Source of the DNA: Demequina activiva
Lineage (GTDB): Bacteria; Actinomycetota; Actinomycetes; Actinomycetales; Demequinaceae
Direction: 5' to 3'
DNA length: 64,000 nucleotides
Assembly (NCBI RefSeq): GCF_016862815.1
Contig: NZ_BONR01000001.1
Span: forward strand, 1-64,000
A program made the translations under genes and the position numbers. The notes under the pieces were generated by a model. That model was not told where the DNA came from and did no database searches. It worked only from the letters and a program-made list of their open reading frames with translations. Shown piece after piece: positions 8,034 through 15,593 of this stretch (its first letter is position 1; the number at the start of each line of letters is the position of its first letter).

Positions 8034-8660
8034 TCAGTCCTCGACCGTGTCCGGGTCGTCGTAGGGGTTGCCGATGCCGTGGAAATGGTTCAGCGGCCAC
8101 ACGGTCGCGAACGCGGTGCCCACGATCGAGTCGATCGGGACGGATCCGCCGCCGGGATTGCCCTGGTGCGACCGGGAGTCCGCACTGTGCGGGCGGTTGT
8201 CGCCCATGACCCAGATGTAGCCATCCGGGACGGTGGTGGAGAAGTCGGTGAGCGACGGGTCGATGCCGGCAGGCAGGTAGGGCTCCTCGAGCGGCTCGCC
8301 GTCGACGGTGATGGAGCCGTCCGCGTCACAGCACTCGACGGTCTCGCCCGGCAGCCCCACCACGCGCTTGACGAGGTGCTCGCCGGCGTCCTCGGGCAGC
8401 AGGCCCGTGAAAGTGAGGACGGTCTTGCCGGCGGTCTCGAGGGGCGTGTCGTCGGAGGTGTCGACGGGAGCGAGCCAGCCGCCCGTGTCCTTGAACACCA
8501 CGATGTCGCCGCGGCGCAGGTCGAGCGGCTCGGGGCGCCACTTGGTGACGAGGATGCGGTCGTTCAGCTGGAGCGTGGGCTCCATCGAGCCCGAGGGGAT
8601 CCAGAACGACTGGAAGAAGAAGGTCTTGAGCAGCAGCGACAGCGCGAGCGCGCTGACCAC
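8034..8660 (-). CDS. lepB: Signal peptidase I
   Basis: About 208 residues from the GTG at 8660. LepB removes signal peptides of exported proteins at the outer face of the membrane. One N-terminal membrane segment leads into the nucleophile Ser25 (IPSGSMEPTL); Lys98 (LVKRVVG) is the general base, and box E is VMGDNRPHSADSR. No ATG, GTG or TTG lies in frame further upstream as far as I checked. AAGGAG 12 nt before this GTG and a strong hairpin further up favour this start, although the spacing is long. rplS precedes and rnhB follows. Confidence 0.92.
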   Translation of the reverse strand: MVSALALSLLLKTFFFQSFWIPSGSMEPTLQLNDRILVTKWRPEPLDLRRGDIVVFKDTGGWLAPVDTSDDTPLETAGKTVLTFTGLLPEDAGEHLVKRVVGLPGETVECCDADGSITVDGEPLEEPYLPAGIDPSLTDFSTTVPDGYIWVMGDNRPHSADSRSHQGNPGGGSVPIDSIVGTAFATVWPLNHFHGIGNPYDDPDTVED

Positions 8661-8697
8661 GATGATGAGGAGCTCCTTGGTGAAGCCCCACAGACGA

Positions 8698-8732
8698 GCA
8701 CCGGCGGACGGCTGTGAGCCGTCCGCCGGTGC
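8698..8732 (-). terminator. Perfect 16-bp-stem hairpin between rplS and lepB
   Basis: GCACCGGCGGACGGCT pairs perfectly with 8717-8732 around a 3-nt loop. It starts about 20 nt after the rplS stop. There is no U-rich tail, so it may attenuate lepB-rnhB, protect the rplS mRNA 3' end, or terminate partially. Confidence 0.6.
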
Positions 8733-8751
8733 GTCAGTGGTGTCGCTGATC

Positions 8752-9099
8752 TCAGTTCTCGCGCTTCTCGCGGATGCGCGCGGCCTTGCCGCGACGCTCG
8801 CGGAGGTAGTACAGCTTCGCGCGACGGACGTCGCCGCGGCTGACGAGCTCGATGTGGTCGATCGTGGGGGCGTGCACCGGGAAGGTGCGCTCCACTCCCA
8901 CGCCGAACGAGATCTTGCGGACCTGGAAGGTCTCGCCGATGCCCTGGCCCTGGCGGCCGATCACGACGCCCTGGAAAACCTGGATGCGCGAGCGGTTGCC
9001 CTCGACGACCTTCACGTGAACCTTCACGGTGTCGCCGGCACGGAAGTCCGGGACGTCGTCGCGGAGCTGGCCCGCGGTGATGTGGTCAAGCTTCTGCAT
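8752..9099 (-). CDS. rplS: 50S ribosomal protein L19
   Basis: 115 residues. L19 sits at the interface of the two ribosomal subunits. It starts at the ATG at 9099, giving MQKLDHI as in other L19 proteins; a longer frame upstream is not conserved. [26 protein letters not shown] and [11 protein letters not shown] are the family signatures. trmD lies upstream across 155 bp holding a hairpin and a possible promoter, so rplS can be expressed separately from rimM-trmD. Confidence 0.97.
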   Translation of the reverse strand: MQKLDHITAGQLRDDVPDFRAGDTVKVHVKVVEGNRSRIQVFQGVVIGRQGQGIGETFQVRKISFGVGVERTFPVHAPTIDHIELVSRGDVRRAKLYYLRERRGKAARIREKREN

Positions 9100-9229
9100 G
9101 ACTGACTCCAACGCACACGCCACAGGTCCTGCACGATATCTGCCTTACGGCCTTCTCTGGGTTGCTGTGCGTCGCGGACTGTGCTCAGCCCCCTGTGGCA
9201 GGCATGAGCGCCGCGCGCACCGAAGAGCA

Positions 9230-9258
9230 ATTATGCCACAGCCGCCGGCCGGACTCAG
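9230..9258 (-). promoter_or_regulatory. Possible rplS promoter
   Basis: On the minus strand CATAAT (9230-9235) is a good -10 hexamer. The sequence 17 bp further up is CTGAGT (9253-9258), a poor -35. It lies about 130 bp upstream of the rplS ATG. Confidence 0.35.
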
Positions 9259-9270
9259 GCCTCCGGCGGC
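9241..9270 (-). terminator. Hairpin overlapping trmD stop codon
   Basis: GCCGCCGG (9241-9248) and CCGGCGGC (9263-9270) form an 8-bp GC stem that includes the last trmD codons and stop. No T-tract follows. It may separate rimM-trmD from rplS expression. Confidence 0.4.
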
Positions 9271-9944
9271 AGCAGGTCCGGGCGGCGCTCACGGGTGCGC
9301 TCGAGCTGCTGCTCGTGGCGCCACTGCGCGACCTTCCCATGGTGCCCGCTCAGCAACACGTCGGGCACCTCGAGCCCGCGCCACGACGCCGGCCGGGTGT
9401 AGCTCGGGTACTCGAGCAGGCCATCGGAGTGAGACTCCTCCACGATGGACTGCGCGTTGCCCATGAACCCGGGCAGGAGCCGCGTGATCGCCTCGATCAT
9501 CGCGTAGGCCGCGACCTCTCCCCCGTTGAGCACGTAGTCCCCCAGGGACACCTCGCTGACACGGAACCCCGCATCGGCGTAGTGCTGCGGCACCCGCGCG
9601 TCGATGCCCTCGTAGCGCCCGCACGCGAACACCAGCTGCGGCTCCGTTGCGAGCTCCGCCGCCATCGCCTGCGTGAACGGCACTCCCGCGGGGCTCGGCA
9701 GCACCAGGTGGGCGCCGGTCTCGAGGACGTCGTCGAGCGCTCGGCCCCAGACGTCCGGCTTCATGACCATGCCGGCGCCGCCGCCGAACGGAGCGTCGTC
9801 CACGGTGCCGTGCACGTCGCTGGTCCAGTCGCGCAGGTGGTGCACCCTCGCGTCGACCAGCTCGCGCTGACGAGCCTTGCCCAGCAGCGACACGTCGAGC
9901 ACCTGGAAGAACTCCGGGAAGATCGTGACGACGTCGATGCGCAT
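9255..9944 (-). CDS. trmD: tRNA (guanine37-N1)-methyltransferase
   Basis: 229 residues. TrmD methylates G37 next to the anticodon and so prevents frameshifting, using SAM held in a trefoil knot. The sequence has [13 protein letters not shown] at the start, [16 protein letters not shown], the RYEGIDARV knot segment, [17 protein letters not shown], and a C-terminal domain ending in [14 protein letters not shown]. Its ATG overlaps the rimM stop as TGATG, giving translational coupling with the 16S maturation factor. Confidence 0.97.
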   Translation of the reverse strand: MRIDVVTIFPEFFQVLDVSLLGKARQRELVDARVHHLRDWTSDVHGTVDDAPFGGGAGMVMKPDVWGRALDDVLETGAHLVLPSPAGVPFTQAMAAELATEPQLVFACGRYEGIDARVPQHYADAGFRVSEVSLGDYVLNGGEVAAYAMIEAITRLLPGFMGNAQSIVEESHSDGLLEYPSYTRPASWRGLEVPDVLLSGHHGKVAQWRHEQQLERTRERRPDLLPPEA

Positions 9945-10489
9945 CAGCGCGTCTCCCCCGTCGCCTCCGGCGTCTCGCCGGACAGCAGCCCGTAGGGCGG
10001 CGTCAGGGTCACGGTGCCGGCCTCGAGATCGACGTCGGGGACGAACTCGTCCACGAACGGGATCATCGCGCGGTGACCGCCGGGCTCCTTCACCACGAGC
10101 ACGTCCTGCGCTGGCATCGACAGCAGGTCCACCACCTCGCCGATCCGTTCGCCGTCCGGACGCTGCGCCGTCAGGCCCACCAGCTCGTGGACGTACCAGG
10201 CGTCGTCCTCGTCCGATTCGTCGCCGTCGATCACGAGCTCCACGCCGCGCACCTCGTCAGCGGCCTCGCGGCTGCCGATCTCCTCGAAGCGCAGGAACCA
10301 CCGTCCGCCCTGGGTGCGCACGCTCTCGATCGTGAGCGGCCCGGCGCTGTCCGGCTCGGTCTCGTACACCTCGCCAGGGGCCAGGCGATCCTCGGGGATG
10401 TCGGTGCGAACCTCGACGGTCACCTCGCCCTTGAGCCCGTGGGCGCGGCCGATGCGCGCGACGGTCAGCTTCATGGGTCCGGTGCTCAT
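9944..10489 (-). CDS. rimM: 16S rRNA processing protein RimM
   Basis: 181 residues. RimM helps mature the 30S head and binds S19. The N-terminal barrel ([23 protein letters not shown]) and C-terminal PRC barrel ([51 protein letters not shown]) are both present. TAGGCT ends 6 nt before the ATG at 10489, so the rimM-trmD message is probably leaderless and has its own promoter. In relatives rimM follows khpA directly; here a divergent gene separates them. Confidence 0.96.
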   Translation of the reverse strand: MSTGPMKLTVARIGRAHGLKGEVTVEVRTDIPEDRLAPGEVYETEPDSAGPLTIESVRTQGGRWFLRFEEIGSREAADEVRGVELVIDGDESDEDDAWYVHELVGLTAQRPDGERIGEVVDLLSMPAQDVLVVKEPGGHRAMIPFVDEFVPDVDLEAGTVTLTPPYGLLSGETPEATGETR

Positions 10490-10495
10490 GGGTCC

Positions 10496-10501
10496 AGCCT
10501 A
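10496..10501 (-). promoter_or_regulatory. -10 element TAGGCT, leaderless rimM start
   Basis: TAGGCT on the minus strand with 6 nt to the ATG at 10489. The start codon would be the first transcribed triplet. Confidence 0.5.
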
Positions 10502-10573
10502 CGGCCAGCCAGCGCGCGCGCCGCCAGCGCGGTAGCGTGGAGGCACGGTCTACCAGCGACGACGGAGGCGACC

Positions 10574-10996
10574 ATGGCGGAGGACAAGCAAGGCATCGGC
10601 AACATGCCGGTGGGCGTGGCGTTCGTGGGGGTGCTGTCCATCCTCAACGGGATCGCGGCGATCGTCATCGGCGGACTGTGGCTGTGGGCCTCGGGCGACG
10701 CGGACGTGCTCGGGGAGGTCGACACGTCCGCGGACGAGGCGACCATCTACGGCTGGACGGCGCTCGTGCTCGGCGTCATCATCGTCCTGGTGTCGGTGGG
10801 CCTCCTGCGAGGCTCGCGCTTCGCGCGGTTCCTGGTCCTCACGCTGATGGTGCTGCGCATCGGCGCGGATGTGTTCGCGCTCATCATGGTCGACGGCTAC
10901 TCCGTGGTGCAGGCCGTCATCGGCATCGCCTGGGCGCTGCTGATCATCGTCATGCTCACCACCCGCAAGGCCAGCTCCTACTTCCTGCAGCGCTGA
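10574..10996 (+). CDS. Small polytopic membrane protein, unknown function
   Basis: 140 residues with four predicted membrane segments: about 13-35, 54-75, 81-100 and 107-128. The first follows a short polar N-terminus (MAEDKQGIGNMP); the last is followed by a basic tail (TTRKASSYFLQR). No known motif is recognised. It is transcribed against both neighbours and interrupts the usual khpA-rimM junction. A strong two-way terminator closes its 3' side. GGAGGCG lies just before the ATG. Confidence 0.75.
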   Translation: MAEDKQGIGNMPVGVAFVGVLSILNGIAAIVIGGLWLWASGDADVLGEVDTSADEATIYGWTALVLGVIIVLVSVGLLRGSRFARFLVLTLMVLRIGADVFALIMVDGYSVVQAVIGIAWALLIIVMLTTRKASSYFLQR

Positions 10997-11017
10997 GCGC
11001 GTCGCGTCACAGCAGAC

Positions 11018-11060
11018 GCACGAAGGCCCCGCCTCCACCAGGGAGACGGGGCCTTCGTGC
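11018..11060. terminator. Bidirectional hairpin terminator between convergent genes
   Basis: GCACGAAGGCCCCG (11018-11031) pairs perfectly with 11047-11060. The loop adds CTCC/GGAG pairing after one mismatch. It lies between the stop codons of the membrane gene (plus) and khpA (minus), so it can serve both. Confidence 0.8.
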
Positions 11061-11072
11061 TGTGCATCGCGG

Positions 11073-11303
11073 CTAGGCGACGTCGACGATGTTCACCCGG
11101 ACGTCGTCGCGCGAGATCGCGTCGACCACGGTGCGAATGGCTGTCGCGGTGCGGCCGCGGCGGCCGATCACGCGAGGCAGGTCGTCGGGGTGGACCACCA
11201 CGTTCAGGGTGGTCCCGCGACGACCAGAGCGCTCCGTGACCGTCACATCCTCCGGGTTGCGGACGATGCTCTTGATCAGGAACTCCAGCGCATCGACGAC
11301 CAT
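11073..11303 (-). CDS. khpA: KH-domain RNA-binding protein KhpA
   Basis: 76 residues, a single KH domain with the GxxG loop in VIGRRGRTATAIRTVV. KhpA family proteins (YlqC, Rv2908c) bind small and structured RNAs, often together with KhpB. It starts 2 nt after the rpsP stop, the standard rpsP-khpA pair. A strong terminator follows, so in this genome the operon ends here rather than continuing to rimM. Confidence 0.94.
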   Translation of the reverse strand: MVVDALEFLIKSIVRNPEDVTVTERSGRRGTTLNVVVHPDDLPRVIGRRGRTATAIRTVVDAISRDDVRVNIVDVA

Positions 11304-11305
11304 GC

Positions 11306-11857
11306 TTACTTGTCCTCGGCGGCGGGCTCCGGCTCGGCGGGGCCGGTGGCCTCGTCGGACGCGGGAGCCGCAGCGGCGGCGTCCTCGGCGGGCGCGGCGT
11401 CGGCGACGGCGGACGCGGCCTCCTCGGCGGCCTTCGCGTCGGCCTCGGCCTTCGCAGCCTCGTCGGCCTCCTTCTTGGCCTTCTCCGCCTCCGCGGCCTT
11501 CTCAGCCTTGAGCTTCTCTGCGGCATCGGCGGTGGCCTTGATCTGGTCCTCCGGCGACAGCTTGCCCGCAGGCTGCTCGACGGTGCTCGTGGCACCCTTC
11601 TCGCCCTTGAAGGTGCCCCAGTCGCCGGTGAGCGTCAGGAGCTTGCGGACCTGGTCCGAGGGCTGGGCGCCCACGGACAGCCAGTACTGCGCGCGCTCGG
11701 AGTCGATCTCGATGACCGACGGGTTGGACAGCGGGTGGTACTTGCCGATCTCCTCGATGGCACGGCCATCGCGCTTGGCGCGGCTGTCCATGACGACCAC
11801 GCGGTAGAAGGGCGCCTTCTTCTTGCCGAAGCGCTTGAGTCGAATCTTTGCAGCCAT
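11306..11857 (-). CDS. rpsP: 30S ribosomal protein S16 with long acidic/Ala C-terminal extension
   Basis: 183 residues, about twice the length of many S16 proteins. Residues 1-~80 are the S16 fold ([36 protein letters not shown]). Residues ~90-183 are a low-complexity Ala/Glu/Lys/Asp extension ([21 protein letters not shown] and similar), likely helical and solvent exposed. Extended S16 proteins are common in actinobacteria. AAGGAG lies 8 nt before the ATG. TTGCTC-N18-CACAAT near 11960-11990 on the minus strand is a weak promoter guess. khpA follows immediately. Confidence 0.95.
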   Translation of the reverse strand: MAAKIRLKRFGKKKAPFYRVVVMDSRAKRDGRAIEEIGKYHPLSNPSVIEIDSERAQYWLSVGAQPSDQVRKLLTLTGDWGTFKGEKGATSTVEQPAGKLSPEDQIKATADAAEKLKAEKAAEAEKAKKEADEAAKAEADAKAAEEAASAVADAAPAEDAAAAAPASDEATGPAEPEPAAEDK

Positions 11858-12029
11858 GGTGGCTTCTCCTTGTTATTCGGTATGAGCCGGCGCGCGCCGT
11901 CCGGGGAAAGCAGACGAGGCTTGCTGGCAAGACGAATAGCCGATGCGGGTAGAGGGCCGCTCCGGCCAGCGACCTATTGTGCCAGACAAGCACCCGCGGG
12001 AGCAAAGCCTGCTGGATCGCAGCTCGCGG

Positions 12030-12650
12030 TCAGGTCGAAGGCGGCACGTCTGCCGCCGGCTCGACGATCGCGACCACGTCGCCGTCCACGACGCTCACCC
12101 ACACGCCGCGGTGCTCGTGGACCACCTCGGGGTCGAGCGCGTGAGCCGCCGGCGTGGGGTCCGTGGGGTCCCAGTCGAGCGCCTCGATGTACACCGCGGT
12201 ATCCGCCGTGAGACGCACGTCGCGCTCCTCCACCACGTCGTTCACCACCACGTAGTGGTGGGTGTCCGAGTCCTCGGCCTGCGCGAAGGCGGTGTACTGC
12301 TCGCTGTCCGGTCCGTACACGCACGCGATGTCGAGGGTGAGCGCGGTGGGCGCGTAGGCGATCACGTAGCCGAACCAGTCGCCATCCGCGAGGGACTCGC
12401 CCTCCGCCACCGCGCATCCGCCGCCCATCGCACCGTCCTCATCGAACGGGCCGGACATCGCGGCGAGCGCGTGGAGCCGCGGGTCCTTGATGGGGACCTC
12501 GGGGAGGGTCGTCACCTCGACCGCCTGGTCGGTGGCTGACGGTGCGGGCGCAGAGGCGAGCGCAACGTCGTCCGCGCCGGCCGCGCAGCCCGCGACCAGC
12601 AGCCCTCCGGCGAGCGTCAGCGCCCACCGGGGATCCCTCATCGGTGCCAT
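12030..12650 (-). CDS. Predicted lipoprotein, unknown function
   Basis: 206 residues with a lipoprotein signal peptide ending in the lipobox LVAGC (Cys22). A Thr/Pro/Ala-rich linker follows, then a beta-rich acidic domain (HHYVVVNDVVEERDVRLTADTAVYIEALDW). No enzyme motif is seen. Two starts are possible (12650, or the ATG at 12641 giving MRDPRW); both keep the signal. It stands alone between rpsP and the flavin operon, all on the minus strand. Confidence 0.72.
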   Translation of the reverse strand: MAPMRDPRWALTLAGGLLVAGCAAGADDVALASAPAPSATDQAVEVTTLPEVPIKDPRLHALAAMSGPFDEDGAMGGGCAVAEGESLADGDWFGYVIAYAPTALTLDIACVYGPDSEQYTAFAQAEDSDTHHYVVVNDVVEERDVRLTADTAVYIEALDWDPTDPTPAAHALDPEVVHEHRGVWVSVVDGDVVAIVEPAADVPPST

Positions 12651-12743
12651 CGATGTCCCCTCGGCTGTGTATCGGTCACCCTAGCCCACGAACCGCCTGA
12701 CCATGCAAGCAGCTGTCGCATAGTCCACGCGACACGCGTGCGC

Positions 12744-13544
12744 TCACTCGATCGCGGCCCACCCGGCGTTCGCCGTCGCGCGCACCGAGCCGTTGACCAC
12801 CCGCAGCGCGAGGGCGGCCACGCCCGCCTCCTGCGCGAGCTGCAGCGTGCGCCGGCCTCCAGCGAGGATCGCCGTCGCCCATGCGTCGCATGCCACAAGG
12901 TCGCGCCCGATCACACTGACCTGGGCGTAGTGGGAAGCGGCCTCCCCGGTGCGCGGGTCCCACACGTGGCCGGAGTCGAGGCCCTGACCGGACGTCGCCA
13001 GCGCGTCCAGCCGTCCTCCCAGCTGCGCCCTGCGCACCACCGGCGTCGCCGGACCGGGCGGGTGCCGCGGGTCCGCGATCCCCGCTCGCCAGCCGCCCTC
13101 GATCGGCCCGCGGCCGCTCACCGCGACGTCGCCCGCGCACCCCCACATCCATCCCGTGGCTCCCACGAGCGACAGGCGCCAGCGTGCCCGTTCCATCGCC
13201 CAGGTCTTGACGATGCCGGTGGGGTCGATGCGACCGTCGGGGGTGCGCGCGTCGAACGCGCCACCGGTGTCCTCACGGAAGCGCTCGCACAGGTCGAGCA
13301 CCTCCGCGACGGCTGGCGGCGCATCGGCCGTGCGCGCCTCGCCGCGCCCGATGCGGGAGATCCACGAGTCCTCGCGGTAGGTCGAGAAGACCGCGTCGAC
13401 CCAGCGCAGATCGGACGCGACGTGCTCCATGACCGCATCGAGCGCTGCGGGATCGACGGGCCCCCACGCCTGCAGCGTGAAGTCCATCGCCATCGCGGTC
13501 ACCGTCCGCGCCAGCGGATCGGAGGCCGCCGTCGGCTGGCTCAC
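12744..13544 (-). CDS. apbE: ApbE-like FAD:protein FMN transferase
   Basis: 266 residues. ApbE family enzymes transfer FMN from FAD to a Thr or Ser on extracytoplasmic proteins. Visible family features: AMAMDFTLQAW near the start, TGIVKTWAMERA, the GCAGDVAVSG loop (usually GGD), ATSGQGLDSGHVWDPRTGE with the conserved His-x-DP-x-TG, and DACDAWATAILAGG. No signal peptide or lipobox is visible, unlike many exported ApbEs, so it may act in the cytoplasm or by another route. It overlaps the FMN-binding gene by 4 bp, which strongly suggests that protein is its substrate. Confidence 0.86.
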   Translation of the reverse strand: MSQPTAASDPLARTVTAMAMDFTLQAWGPVDPAALDAVMEHVASDLRWVDAVFSTYREDSWISRIGRGEARTADAPPAVAEVLDLCERFREDTGGAFDARTPDGRIDPTGIVKTWAMERARWRLSLVGATGWMWGCAGDVAVSGRGPIEGGWRAGIADPRHPPGPATPVVRRAQLGGRLDALATSGQGLDSGHVWDPRTGEAASHYAQVSVIGRDLVACDAWATAILAGGRRTLQLAQEAGVAALALRVVNGSVRATANAGWAAIE

Positions 13545-14116
13545 AGCCCTGCGTCGGCGAACGCGGCCTGCGCGGACTCCACCATCGCAGGCGACGTGTA
13601 GCTGGCGCCCGAGACGTACTCCACATCGCCTGACTGCGCGGCGAGGATGCGCTCCTCGAGCACCGGCAGCGCCATCTCGTTGACCCGCCTGGACTCGGAC
13701 GCCTCGGTGCCCGCGACGGGGAACTCCACGTCCACCACCACTCCGCTGTCGATGATCAGGCGCACCTGGTACTCGCCGCGGATGTTCGTCACCACGGGTC
13801 CGTCCACGGTCTCCGTGGTGGCCCCCGCCTCCGTCGCCGGCTCGTCGGCAGGCGCGCCGGCGCCGGTCGAGCCGCCGGCGTCGCTGGGCTCGTCGCAGTC
13901 GTCGTCGCGCTCGCGCTCCTCGATGGGGTCCTCGGTGTTGCCCCGCCCCGAGTTGCTGTCCGGATCGATGTCCTTGATCTCGCAGTCATCGTCGACCTCC
14001 GGGGCCGCGGCCACCTCGTCGACGTCGTCGCTCAAGGGCGCGGGGGCGGCCACGAAGCCGCCCGCGAGCACCACGGCGGATGCCCCGCCCACGATGAGCT
14101 TGCGCGATGTCCTCAT
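13541..14116 (-). CDS. Exported FMN-binding domain protein (likely flavinylated)
   Basis: 191 residues. An N-terminal signal or anchor (MRTSRKLIVGGASAVVLAGGF) is followed by an acidic linker with two DDDC motifs (residues ~43-46 and ~73-76), then a C-terminal FMN_bind domain (about 110-190) ending with VSGASYTSPAMV. The SGASYT sequence fits the [ST]GA[ST]x[ST] flavinylation site, where Thr receives FMN through a phosphoester bond. It lies between the ferric-reductase-like gene (4-bp gap) and apbE (4-bp overlap). The two DDDC cysteines are outside the FMN fold and could form a disulfide or bind metal; that is a guess. Confidence 0.82.
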   Translation of the reverse strand: MRTSRKLIVGGASAVVLAGGFVAAPAPLSDDVDEVAAAPEVDDDCEIKDIDPDSNSGRGNTEDPIEERERDDDCDEPSDAGGSTGAGAPADEPATEAGATTETVDGPVVTNIRGEYQVRLIIDSGVVVDVEFPVAGTEASESRRVNEMALPVLEERILAAQSGDVEYVSGASYTSPAMVESAQAAFADAGL

Positions 14117-14120
14117 GACC

Positions 14121-15476
14121 TCACCATCCGAACTCCTCGCGATGCACGGCGTCGGGGCTCACCCCGGCGCCCAGCGCATCTGCCTCGACCGCGAGCGCCC
14201 ACGCGCGGGGCCCGCAGATGTACACGTCCGCGCCGGCGGGGTCCTCCACCAGATCGCCGATGCTCGCGGGCTGCTCGCGCGTGCCCCACGTCCCGCCGCG
14301 CGAGCCCAGCAGCACGTGCAGCCGGGCACCCCGCTCGGTGCACAGCTGCTCGACCTCGTCGAGCAGGGGTGCCTCGTCGCGCGAGCGCGCCCGCACGATC
14401 ACCGTGACGTCGTCGCCCGCCGTGACCTCCTCGAGCATCGAGCGCACGGGCGTGATGCCGATGCCGGCGCAGATCATCACGATCGGGCCGCGAGAGCGCG
14501 AGGCGTGCGTGAAGACTCCCAGCGGTCCCTCGGCGAGCACGCGCGTGCCGGGCTGCAGGTCGCGTACGCGCGACGAGCCGTCGCCGGAGGCCTTGACGGT
14601 GATGCGCAGCCTGTCCCCCGGGGCGGCGGACAGCGAGTACGGGTGGGACTGCCCGCGCAGGCCCGGTGCGAGGAAGCGCCACAGGAAGAACTGGCCCGCA
14701 CGCGCGCGAAGGCGCGCCACGTCGCGACCGGCGATCGTGACCGTGGTGGAGCCGTCCGCACGGGGCTCGACGGATTCGACCGTGAGGCCGTGGCGCGCGA
14801 GGAGCACCAGCGGCCGGGCAAGGCGGAACAGCACGAACGAGCCGATGCTCACGGTCCACAGCACGGCCCAGAACCACCACGACAGCCCGCCCGTGCGGAA
14901 GGTCGAGCCCTCGAGAAACTGGTGCGGCACGGCGAACGCGACGCCCACGTACACCAGCATGTGGACCGCGTGCCAGCGCTCGTAGGGCCATCGCAGGCGC
15001 ACGGCGGCGAGCGACGTGATCAGCACGATCGTGAACGTCGCGAGGGCGATCTGCGCGAACAGCATGAACCAGCCGTACTGCGGCCACGTGAGGAACTGGC
15101 TCACGGGAGAGCGTCCGTCGTACACGCCCGATGCCGTGGTGAGGATCGCGGCGTGCACCAGCATCAGGATGATGGCCAGCTTGCCCAGCCGCGCGTGGGT
15201 CGCGATCGCGCGGTCGTGGCCGATCGCACGCTCGACCCATGGGGCCCGCGAGGCGAGCAGCACCTGGGTCATCATCAGCACCGCCGCGACGATGCCGAGC
15301 GCTCGTCCCAGCGTGTAGAACCAGTCGGTCGCGCTCTGGGCGAGCAGCCCGCCGGAGGCGATCATCAGCGCGATGCCTGCGGCGCACACGAGCCAGACCG
15401 CGCCTTCGAGTCCATCCGCCCACCAGCTGCGCCGTTGCGCGGCTTGCGAGCGCTCCACCACTGTCGATGCCGTCAC
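14121..15476 (-). CDS. Ferric-reductase-like transmembrane flavocytochrome
   Basis: 451 residues, GTG start. The N-terminal half holds about six membrane helices with candidate haem histidines in THARLGKLAIILMLVHAAIL and ERWHAVHMLVYVG. The C-terminal half is an FNR-like reductase: HPYSLSAAPG (FAD), GPLGVF, and GIGITPVRSML (NAD(P)H). It should carry electrons from cytoplasmic NAD(P)H across the membrane. As first gene of an operon with an FMN-binding protein and ApbE, its acceptor is probably the outer flavin, as in flavin-based extracellular electron transfer modules. A possible promoter GTGACA-N18-GATACT lies upstream. Confidence 0.85.
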   Translation of the reverse strand: MTASTVVERSQAAQRRSWWADGLEGAVWLVCAAGIALMIASGGLLAQSATDWFYTLGRALGIVAAVLMMTQVLLASRAPWVERAIGHDRAIATHARLGKLAIILMLVHAAILTTASGVYDGRSPVSQFLTWPQYGWFMLFAQIALATFTIVLITSLAAVRLRWPYERWHAVHMLVYVGVAFAVPHQFLEGSTFRTGGLSWWFWAVLWTVSIGSFVLFRLARPLVLLARHGLTVESVEPRADGSTTVTIAGRDVARLRARAGQFFLWRFLAPGLRGQSHPYSLSAAPGDRLRITVKASGDGSSRVRDLQPGTRVLAEGPLGVFTHASRSRGPIVMICAGIGITPVRSMLEEVTAGDDVTVIVRARSRDEAPLLDEVEQLCTERGARLHVLLGSRGGTWGTREQPASIGDLVEDPAGADVYICGPRAWALAVEADALGAGVSPDAVHREEFGW

Positions 15477-15593
15477 GTGTCTCCCCGGGGTCTGGTCCGT
15501 CGCATCCGTTGGTCAGTATCCCCTGCAGCGTGCAGAGGTGTCACGAGTTTGCCGCGAATCCCCGGGAGATCCCCTGGTGAGGCGCGACCGCCC

